Assembly (NCBI GenBank): GCA_937906485.1
Contig: CALCYB010000068.1
Location: forward strand, 1-8,997
Direction of reading: 5' to 3'
From: an uncultured Rikenellaceae bacterium
Lineage (GTDB): Bacteria > Bacteroidota > Bacteroidia > Bacteroidales > UBA932
Length of the DNA stretch: 8,997 nt
The notes under the pieces are model-generated. The model worked only from the letters and a program-made list of their open reading frames with translations, had not been told where the DNA came from and made no database searches. The position numbers and the translations under genes were made by a program. This document shows positions 1 through 5,609 of this stretch, piece after piece; within the stretch, counting starts at the first letter, position 1, and the number at the start of each line of letters is the position of its first letter.

Positions 1-513
1 GTGGTTACCTTCACGAGCCGTCAATTGAGCGTAAGCACCGGCACTACGGGCCATCGCTGCACCTTGACCGGGACGCAATTCGATGTTGTGAACCAAAGTA
101 CCGAGAGGAATATTTGCAAGAGGAAGTGTATTACCGACTTCGGGAGCCACATTGGGACCTGAAGCAATCACTTGACCAACTTGGATACCGTTGGGAGCGA
201 TGATGTAACGTTTCTCTCCGTCAGCATAAACCACCAAGGCAATGCGTGCACTGCGGTTGGGATCGTATTCAATAGTTTTTACGGTTGCGGTGTATTCGTC
301 CTTGTTACGCAAGAAGTCGATTACACGATACATACGTTTGTGACCGCCACCAATATAGCGCATGGTCATCTTACCCTGATTGTTACGACCACCTGTCTTG
401 CGGAGGGGTTCCAACAAGGATTTCTCCGGTTTGGTGCAGGTGATTTCGTCAAATGCGCTAATGATCTTATTTCTTTGACCGGGGGTTACCGGTTTGAATT
501 TACGTACTGCCAT
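1..513 (-). CDS. rplB: 50S ribosomal protein L2 (uL2), N-terminal 171 residues, cut by window edge
   Basis: This gene encodes the rRNA-binding protein uL2 of the large subunit, needed for subunit association and for the peptidyl-transferase region. The reading frame is open from the ATG at 513 down to position 1 and has no stop in the window; about 100 C-terminal residues, including the conserved histidine near the peptidyl-transferase centre, should lie further left. Visible L2 hallmarks are the start MAVRKFKPVTPGQR, GGRNNQGKMTMRYIGGGHKR (about residues 41-60), KTIEYDPNRSARIAL (about 84-98), a basic-acidic stretch ending in GEKRYIIAPNG, and IPLGTLVHNIELRPGQGA (about 135-152). The start is fixed by family homology and lies 4 nt after the rplW stop. 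There is no Shine-Dalgarno sequence. It is the fourth gene of the minus-strand operon, in the usual S10 order after rplW. Confidence 0.97.
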   Translation of the reverse strand, partial: MAVRKFKPVTPGQRNKIISAFDEITCTKPEKSLLEPLRKTGGRNNQGKMTMRYIGGGHKRMYRVIDFLRNKDEYTATVKTIEYDPNRSARIALVVYADGEKRYIIAPNGIQVGQVIASGPNVAPEVGNTLPLANIPLGTLVHNIELRPGQGAAMARSAGAYAQLTAREGNH

Positions 514-517
514 AGGA

Positions 518-808
518 TTAAATATTGCTGTAGAAATCAATCTTATCTTCGCCGGCCAAAGTCACATAAGCTTTCTTGTAGTGATTGGCACGACCTGTCA
601 ACAATCCCGCTTTGGTATAGCGGCTTTTACGTTTTCCGTGGTAGTTAACGGTATTTACACTTTTAACCGTTACACCATACATTTGCTCAACCGCATTTTT
701 GATCTCAATCTTATTAGCAGCGCGGTCAACAATAAAACCGTAACGATTCAATTTTTCGCCAAGAATCGTCAATTTTTCAGTTACTATAGGCTTAATGATA
801 ATTCCCAT
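518..808 (-). CDS. rplW: 50S ribosomal protein L23 (uL23)
   Basis: uL23 binds 23S rRNA domain III beside the exit of the peptide tunnel, where trigger factor and SRP dock. The 96-residue product has the normal length for a bacterial L23. It shows the N-terminal KPIVTEK motif (residues 6-12), the NKIEIKNAVEQMYGVTVKSVNT helix-strand segment (about 32-53), and the basic loop HGKRKSRYTKAGLLTGR followed by KKAYVTL (about 57-84). The ATG at 808 follows the rplD stop after 12 nt and gives the family's expected N terminus. The upstream bases show only a weak purine stretch. The gene lies between rplD and rplB as in most bacteria and is presumably cotranscribed from the promoter before rplC. Confidence 0.97.
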   Translation of the reverse strand: MGIIIKPIVTEKLTILGEKLNRYGFIVDRAANKIEIKNAVEQMYGVTVKSVNTVNYHGKRKSRYTKAGLLTGRANHYKKAYVTLAGEDKIDFYSNI

Positions 809-820
809 TGCTCTTAACGG

Positions 821-1447
821 TTATTTGCGTCTTTCTACGAGAATGTCTTGTACACCGTCAACCATTACCAGGTGGTAAGCGTTAAGGATGCTGTAAGTAT
901 TGATTTCGTCAACAGAAATCACTTTCACATTCTGCAAGTTGCGAGACGATCTGTAAATATTTTCTGAGTTTTGAGGAAGTACGAAGAGGGTTCTTCTTGA
1001 ATTTGCTTTCAAGTTGTCAAGAATCTTGATAAATTCTTTGGTCTTCGGAGCTTCCATTTCGAACGGCTCAACCATGGTAATGGCGTTGTCTTGTGCCTTG
1101 TAAGTCAAAGCAGAGAAACGGGCCAGTTGTTTGAGCTTCTTGTTCAGTTTGAAGCGATAGCAGCGCGGTTGCGGACCGAAAACACGACCCCCGCCCACGA
1201 AGGTGTTTGCCTTGATGCTACCGTGACGTGCACCACCAGAACCTTTTTGGCGAACGATCTTCTTCGTGCTATAAGCGACTTCCCAGCGTTCTTTGGTCTT
1301 GTGGGTGCCTTGACGTTGGTGAGCAAGGTATTGTTTTACATCAAGATAGATTGCGTGATCATTGGGTTGAATTCCAAAGATTTGTTCATCAAGAACCACT
1401 TTCTTTCCGGATTCTGTTCCGTCGATTTTGTAAACTGATAATTCCAT
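821..1447 (-). CDS. rplD: 50S ribosomal protein L4 (uL4)
   Basis: uL4 is an early assembly protein whose long internal loop lines the constriction of the peptide exit tunnel. The 208-residue product has the usual length. The conserved tunnel-loop core is clear: QGTHKTKERWEV (about residues 46-57), KKIVRQKGSGGARHGS (62-77), then GGGRVFGPQPRCYRFKLNKKLKQLA (about 85-109). The C-terminal part has the rRNA-binding Rossmann-like fold pattern, ending LVMVDGVQDILVERRK. The gene starts 3 nt after the rplC stop, so translation is probably coupled. Unlike its neighbours, it has a good GGAGGA Shine-Dalgarno sequence, which sits inside the last codons of rplC. In E. coli L4 also represses its own operon through the leader; whether that happens here cannot be told from sequence. 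Confidence 0.97.
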   Translation of the reverse strand: MELSVYKIDGTESGKKVVLDEQIFGIQPNDHAIYLDVKQYLAHQRQGTHKTKERWEVAYSTKKIVRQKGSGGARHGSIKANTFVGGGRVFGPQPRCYRFKLNKKLKQLARFSALTYKAQDNAITMVEPFEMEAPKTKEFIKILDNLKANSRRTLFVLPQNSENIYRSSRNLQNVKVISVDEINTYSILNAYHLVMVDGVQDILVERRK

Positions 1448-1450
1448 CGC

Positions 1451-2074
1451 TTAATCCTCCAAAATTACATAAGAACCTTTAGCTCCCGGAATCGATCCTT
1501 TTACAAGAATCAAATTGTTTTCGGGAATCACTTTAATCACTTTCAAGTTGAGAATCTTAACGCGGTCACCGCCCATGCGGCCAGCCATTCTCATACCCTT
1601 GAATACCCGGGACGGCCAAGATGATGCACCCAAAGAACCGGGAGCACGGAGACGGTTGTGTTGACCGTGGGTCTGTCCGCCTACACCAGCAAATCCGTGG
1701 CGTTTAACAACACCTTGGAAGCCTTTACCTTTAGAAATACCGGTTACGTCTACCCATTCTACATCTTCATTGAAGACATCAGCAACGGTGAGCGTGTCAC
1801 CCAATTTCAACTCTTGTTCAAAAGATTTGAACTCTACGAGTTTGTACTTGGGAGTGGTTCCTGCCTTTTCAAAGTGCCCTTTGAGGGGCTTGCTGACACG
1901 TGTTTCTTTCTTTTCGTCATAGGCAAGCTGTACAGCGGCATAACCATCTTTTTCTACTGTACGAATCTGCGTAACAACACACGGACCAGCCTCAATAACG
2001 GTGCATGGAATATTTTTTCCATCAGCATCGAAAACGGAAGTCATTCCGATTTTTTTTCCAATTAATCCAGGCAT
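1451..2074 (-). CDS. rplC: 50S ribosomal protein L3 (uL3)
   Basis: uL3 is one of the two proteins that nucleate 50S assembly; its long extension reaches toward the peptidyl-transferase centre. The 207-residue product is full length. Motifs are MPGLIGKKIGMT at the start, the signature DVTGISKGKGFQGVVKRHGF (about 109-128), GGQTHGQHNRLRAPGSLG (132-149), VFKGMRMAGRMG (157-168) and the end LVKGSIPGAKGSYVILED. By eye alignment to E. coli L3, the Gln methylated by PrmB corresponds to Ser152 here, with Trp153 next to it, so that modification is not expected (inference). The ATG at 2074 matches the family start, with no in-frame alternative needed. It is the first gene of the operon in this window: rpsJ, which normally precedes it, is absent. 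Transcription probably starts from the promoter at 2138-2168. Confidence 0.97.
   Translation of the reverse strand: MPGLIGKKIGMTSVFDADGKNIPCTVIEAGPCVVTQIRTVEKDGYAAVQLAYDEKKETRVSKPLKGHFEKAGTTPKYKLVEFKSFEQELKLGDTLTVADVFNEDVEWVDVTGISKGKGFQGVVKRHGFAGVGGQTHGQHNRLRAPGSLGASSWPSRVFKGMRMAGRMGGDRVKILNLKVIKVIPENNLILVKGSIPGAKGSYVILED
1455..1460 (-). promoter_or_regulatory. Shine-Dalgarno sequence for rplD
   Basis: On the minus strand the bases read GGAGGA and lie 7 nt before the rplD ATG, an ideal spacing for pairing with the 16S rRNA tail. The same bases encode Glu-Asp at the C terminus of L3, so the match could be partly accidental. No comparable purine box precedes rplC, rplW, rplB, aspA, the ABC-F gene or the kinase gene, which fits the Bacteroidota habit of initiating without Shine-Dalgarno pairing. 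Confidence 0.5.
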
Positions 2075-2115
2075 TGGTTTAATTTAAATAAGTGTTAATC
2101 AATAATTTATCCTAT

Positions 2116-2134
2116 CCCGCACACTTTTTGCGGG
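2116..2134 (-). promoter_or_regulatory. Hairpin at the 5' end of the rplC operon leader
   Basis: A perfect 6-bp inverted repeat (CCCGCA at 2116-2121, TGCGGG at 2129-2134) encloses a 7-nt loop. It is five-sixths G/C in an otherwise very A/T-rich region. It sits immediately downstream of the predicted -7 box, so the transcript toward rplC would begin at or just before the stem, some 40 nt ahead of the rplC start. There is no T-run after it on either strand, so it is unlikely to be an intrinsic terminator. A role in mRNA protection or in r-protein feedback is possible but unproven. The palindrome could also be a protein-binding site. Confidence 0.45.
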
Positions 2135-2137
2135 CTG

Positions 2138-2168
2138 CAAATATAGGACTATTTTTTTAATTTACAAT
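2138..2168 (-). promoter_or_regulatory. Predicted promoter of the rplC-rplD-rplW-rplB operon (Bacteroides type)
   Basis: The minus strand carries TATATTTG (2145-2138), an exact match to the Bacteroides -7 consensus TAnnTTTG. Nineteen nucleotides upstream is ATTG (2168-2165), one mismatch from the -33 element TTTG. Transcription would start roughly at 2131-2135, giving a leader of about 60 nt before rplC. The assignment rests on consensus matching only. Confidence 0.6.
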
Positions 2169-2217
2169 ACTTTATCTGAATTTTCATCCAATTGAAGTCC
2201 ATTTGAAGAAATAAATC

Positions 2218-2247
2218 TTTGTTTGTCACGAGTTCTTTGTATATTTG
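2218..2247 (+). promoter_or_regulatory. Predicted promoter of aspA and the ABC-F gene (Bacteroides type)
   Basis: TTTG at 2218-2221 and TATATTTG at 2240-2247 match both elements of the Bacteroides vegetative promoter, with an 18-nt spacer, close to the usual 19-21. The start site would fall around 2251-2254, leaving an A/T-rich leader of about 45 nt with no Shine-Dalgarno box. The -7 box is identical to that of the divergent rplC promoter about 100 bp away. Confidence 0.65.
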
Positions 2248-2296
2248 CGGAATTAGGCAATAATTTGACAATCATTAACTATCAATAATAATCATT

Positions 2297-3727
2297 ATGA
2301 TTCAATATTCATTCAAAACTTCCGGCAAAACCCGCACGGAACACGATTTGCTCGGTTACAAAGAGGTACCCGAAGAAGCATTGTTCGGTATCCAGACTTT
2401 GCGCGCCATCGAAAACTTCCAGATCAGCTGCCACCGCCTCGGTGACTTTGTGGAATTTACCAAAGCATTCGGTATTGTCAAGAAAGGTGCTGCATTGGCC
2501 AACCACGGACTGGGCCTGATGAGCGACGAAGTCAAAGACGCTATCTGCCAAGCATGCGATGAACTGATGGAAGGCAAACATACTGAACACTTCCCCATCG
2601 ACATGATTCAAGGTGGTGCCGGAACCAGTTGCAACATGAATGCCAACGAAGTGATTGCCAACCGCGCCCTGGAGATCCTGGGCAAAGCACACGGAGCCTA
2701 TGAATTCGTTCACCCGAACGACCATGTGAACATGGCACAATCCACCAACGACGCATACCCGGTAGCCATGCACCTGGGACTCTATATGATGCACTTCAAC
2801 CTGCGTGCAGCATTGGACCGTCTGACAGCCGCATTCGAAGCCAAAGGCAAAGAATTCGCTGACATCATCAAGATGGGCCGTACCCAATTGCAAGACGCTG
2901 TTCCGATGACCTTGGGACAAACCTTCGACGCTTTTGCCACCGCCATGAAGAGCGAAGCCAAGAAACTGGACCGCGCTGCCCACGAATTCCTGACCATCAA
3001 CATGGGCGCCACCGCTATCGGTACCGGTATCACCGCAGAACCCGGCTACGCAGAATCCTGCACCCGATTCATCAAAGAAATCAGCGGCTGGGACATCACC
3101 CTGGCTGAAGACCTGGTAGAAGCCACCAACGATACCTCCTGCATGGTAGGCTACTCAGCAGCCTTGAAGAGCCTGGCCATCCGAGTATCCAAGATCTGCA
3201 ACGACTTGCGTCTGATGTCCTCTGGTCCCCGCACCGGTCTGCAAGAAATCAACCTTCCTCCGAAGCAACCCGGTTCTTCCATCATGCCCGGTAAGGTTAA
3301 CCCGGTTATTCCGGAAGTGGTCAACCAAATCTGTTTCAAGGTATTCGGCAACGACACCACCATCAACTTTGCTTCAGAAGCTGCCCAATTGGAACTGAAC
3401 GTAATGGAACCCGTCCTGATTGAATCCCTCGTGGAATCCATCCAATGGCTGGCTGCCGGCTTTGACACCCTCCGTATTGAATGTATCGAAGGCATCACCG
3501 CCAACGCACAACACTGCCGCCACCTGGTGGAACACAGCATCGGTATCGTTACTGCATTGAAACCGTACATCGGCTACGCCAACAGTACAGAAGTGGCCAA
3601 AGAAGCCCTGGAAACCGGTGCCAGCGTTTACCAATTGGTATTGGATAAAGGTCTGCTGTCCAAAGAACAACTGGACAAAATCATGGACCCGAAAAACATG
3701 ATCAAACCGACCAAAATTGAGCTCTAG
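2297..3727 (+). CDS. aspA: Aspartate ammonia-lyase (aspartase)
   Basis: The enzyme reversibly converts L-aspartate to fumarate and ammonia in the cytoplasm. The 476-residue product matches the usual length of about 470-480. Fumarase/aspartase superfamily motifs are present in order: DLLGYKEVPEEALFGIQTLRAIENF (about 17-41), GGAGTSCNMNANEV (106-119), STNDAYP (149-155), GRTQLQDAVPMT (194-205) and the catalytic-loop signature GSSIMPGKVNP (326-336, with Ser327 or Ser328 the likely catalytic base). Gln in GRTQLQD, where class II fumarases carry His (GRTHLxD), favours aspartase over fumarase. The ATG at 2297 gives an N terminus in register with the family. It is the first gene after a Bacteroides-type promoter and overlaps the next gene by 11 nt. 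In anaerobic Bacteroidales the fumarate can feed fumarate reductase and succinate production; that link is inferred, since no such genes are in the window. Confidence 0.95.
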   Translation: MIQYSFKTSGKTRTEHDLLGYKEVPEEALFGIQTLRAIENFQISCHRLGDFVEFTKAFGIVKKGAALANHGLGLMSDEVKDAICQACDELMEGKHTEHFPIDMIQGGAGTSCNMNANEVIANRALEILGKAHGAYEFVHPNDHVNMAQSTNDAYPVAMHLGLYMMHFNLRAALDRLTAAFEAKGKEFADIIKMGRTQLQDAVPMTLGQTFDAFATAMKSEAKKLDRAAHEFLTINMGATAIGTGITAEPGYAESCTRFIKEISGWDITLAEDLVEATNDTSCMVGYSAALKSLAIRVSKICNDLRLMSSGPRTGLQEINLPPKQPGSSIMPGKVNPVIPEVVNQICFKVFGNDTTINFASEAAQLELNVMEPVLIESLVESIQWLAAGFDTLRIECIEGITANAQHCRHLVEHSIGIVTALKPYIGYANSTEVAKEALETGASVYQLVLDKGLLSKEQLDKIMDPKNMIKPTKIEL

Positions 3728-5609
3728 TTATTTAGAAGTCAACAATCTATCGAAATCCTACGGACCCCGCGTCTTGTTCGATCACCTCTCCTTCCACATC
3801 AATGAAGGGGACAAAATAGCCTTGATTGCCCCGAATGGGACCGGCAAGACCTCCTTGCTGAAAATCCTGGCTGGGATCGATGCTTCGGACGGCGAGGGGT
3901 CCGTTCGGTTTTTGCGTGATATCCGGGTGGCCTTTCTGGAACAGGATCAGCAGTATCCTCCTGAAAAAACCGTATACGACGTGGTGTTCGAAGGTTGCGG
4001 AGACAAGGCCCACATCATCCGTAATTACGAAGAAGCCCTGCTCAGTCAAGACCCCAACCGCATCGAAAAGGCCATGGGAGCCATGGACCAGGCCGATGCC
4101 TGGAACTACGAACACGAAATCAAAGAAATCCTCTCGGTCCTGCACATCCACCACCTGGATCAGCCAGCCCACACCCTCAGCGGTGGGGAACGCAAACGGG
4201 TTGCAATTGCCGCCATGCTGATCCGCAAGGCGGACTTTCTGGTCATGGACGAACCGACCAACCACCTGGACCTGGAAAGCATTGAATTTCTGGAAGACTA
4301 CCTGTCCCGATCCCGTTGCACCCTGCTGATGGTGACCCACGACCGCTATTTCCTGGACCGGGTCTGCAACCAGATTCTGGAACTGGCCGACGGGACCCTC
4401 TACCGCTACCAGGGCAACTATTCCTACTTCCTGGAAAAAAGGGAGGAGCGGATACAACAATTCAAAGCAGAAACCGACAAAGCCCGCAACCTGCTCCGGA
4501 CCGAACTGGACTGGATGCGCCGGATGCCCTGCGCCCGCGGCACAAAAGCAAAATACCGCATTGATGCCTTCTACGACCTGCAGGAACGCGCCAGCCAACG
4601 CATTCAGGAACAGACCGTCGACATCCAGGCAGGAATGGCCCGACTGGGCAAAAAAATCATCAACTGCCGTCACCTCCACTACCGGTGGGAGGATTTCATC
4701 GGGGTGGAAGATTTTACCTACAACTTTGCTCCTGGAGAGAAAATCGGTATTGTCGGACGCAACGGCGTCGGCAAAAGCACCTTCCTCAACCTGCTGATTG
4801 GACAACTGGATGCAACCTCCGGCGAAATTGACCGGGGCACCACCCTCAACATCGGCTACTACCGTCAGGAAGGCCTGCATTTCAAGCCGGAACAAACGGT
4901 CATAGAGGTTGTCCGGGAAATTGCCGAGACCGTAACGCTGGGCGATGGAAAGACCCTACCCGTCACCACCTTCCTGAACCGTTTTCTTTTTCCTCCGTCC
5001 TCACACTACACCAAAGTGGAAAAACTCAGTGGAGGGGAAAAACGTCGCCTCTACCTGCTGACCGTCTTGATGAAAAGTCCTAACTTCCTGATTCTGGACG
5101 AGCCCACCAACGACCTGGACATCATGACCCTCAACGTACTGGAAGATTACTTGAAGGATTTTCGGGGATCACTGCTCATTGTTTCCCACGACCGCTTCTT
5201 CCTGGACAAACTGGCAGACCATCTGTTCATCTTTGAAGGCAACGGGAAAATCAAGGATTTTGTCGGCACCTACTCCGGCTACCGCCAATACCTATTGGAC
5301 AAGGAAGCCGCCGGGAAACTCGCCAACAAGTCCTCACAAAACAACAAAGCCCAGACACCGGTTTCCACAGCCGGCACCCCCACTCCCAACAAGAAGAAAA
5401 AACTCACGTTCAAAGAACAGCGCGAACTGCAACAGCTCGAACAAGACCTGCAGCAGCTTGAACAAGAAAAAGCCGAGTTGGAAACCCGACTTTCTCAAGG
5501 TACGCTTTCTAACGATGAACTCCAACGCGATGCCAGCCGGATCGGCCAGGTCCTCGAACTGATTGATGAAAAGGAACTCCGCTGGCTGGAACTCAATGAA
5601 AATCTTTAG
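3717..5609 (+). CDS. uup: ABC-F family ATPase, Uup type, TTG start
   Basis: This is a soluble protein with two ATP-binding cassettes and no membrane segment, as in ABC-F proteins that act on ribosomes or, for E. coli Uup, also on branched DNA. Cassette 1: Walker A APNGTGKT (38-45), LSGGERKR (154-161), Walker B FLVMDEPTNHLD (174-185), H-loop His208. The inter-domain linker (about 240-300) has the RGTKAKYRIDAF stretch common in this branch. Cassette 2: Walker A GRNGVGKS (347-354), LSGGEKRR (437-444), FLILDEPTNDLD (457-468), His491. After a Ser/Thr/Pro/Lys-rich spacer (about 538-563), residues 565-630 form a Leu/Glu/Gln-rich coiled coil, the Uup-type C-terminal domain. The 630-aa length is close to the 635 aa of E. 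coli Uup. An in-frame stop at 3699 and no ATG before Walker A leave TTG at 3717 as the only start that yields the family N terminus (SYLEVNNLSKSYG). It overlaps aspA by 11 nt, so coupled translation is likely. Resistance-type ABC-F function is less likely given the coiled coil and the housekeeping context. Confidence 0.9.
   Translation: MSSSYLEVNNLSKSYGPRVLFDHLSFHINEGDKIALIAPNGTGKTSLLKILAGIDASDGEGSVRFLRDIRVAFLEQDQQYPPEKTVYDVVFEGCGDKAHIIRNYEEALLSQDPNRIEKAMGAMDQADAWNYEHEIKEILSVLHIHHLDQPAHTLSGGERKRVAIAAMLIRKADFLVMDEPTNHLDLESIEFLEDYLSRSRCTLLMVTHDRYFLDRVCNQILELADGTLYRYQGNYSYFLEKREERIQQFKAETDKARNLLRTELDWMRRMPCARGTKAKYRIDAFYDLQERASQRIQEQTVDIQAGMARLGKKIINCRHLHYRWEDFIGVEDFTYNFAPGEKIGIVGRNGVGKSTFLNLLIGQLDATSGEIDRGTTLNIGYYRQEGLHFKPEQTVIEVVREIAETVTLGDGKTLPVTTFLNRFLFPPSSHYTKVEKLSGGEKRRLYLLTVLMKSPNFLILDEPTNDLDIMTLNVLEDYLKDFRGSLLIVSHDRFFLDKLADHLFIFEGNGKIKDFVGTYSGYRQYLLDKEAAGKLANKSSQNNKAQTPVSTAGTPTPNKKKKLTFKEQRELQQLEQDLQQLEQEKAELETRLSQGTLSNDELQRDASRIGQVLELIDEKELRWLELNENL

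Noticed and set aside
172..648. Open frame of 158 codons on the plus strand opposite rplB and rplW
   Set aside because: Opposes two conserved ribosomal protein genes and shows no domain.
2270..2297. Direct repeat AATCATTA at 2270-2277 and 2290-2297 in the aspA leader as an operator
   Set aside because: Short A/T-rich words recur by chance in this region; similar words such as ATCAATAAT also appear at 2098 and 2281.
2309..2983. Open frame of 224 codons on the minus strand opposite aspA
   Set aside because: Antisense shadow of a strongly codon-biased gene; composition rich in Phe, Val, Gly and His with no family resemblance.
3690..3730. Frameshift or gene fusion between aspA and the ABC-F gene
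   Set aside because: Both proteins have complete, family-typical ends, so the frame change is a normal gene overlap, not a broken gene or programmed frameshift.
3747..4895. Long open frame (382 codons) on the minus strand opposite the ABC-F gene
   Set aside because: It lies wholly inside a gene with unmistakable ABC motifs, has no recognisable domain or promoter, and is explained by C/G-ending codons of the real gene producing few stops in the antisense frame.
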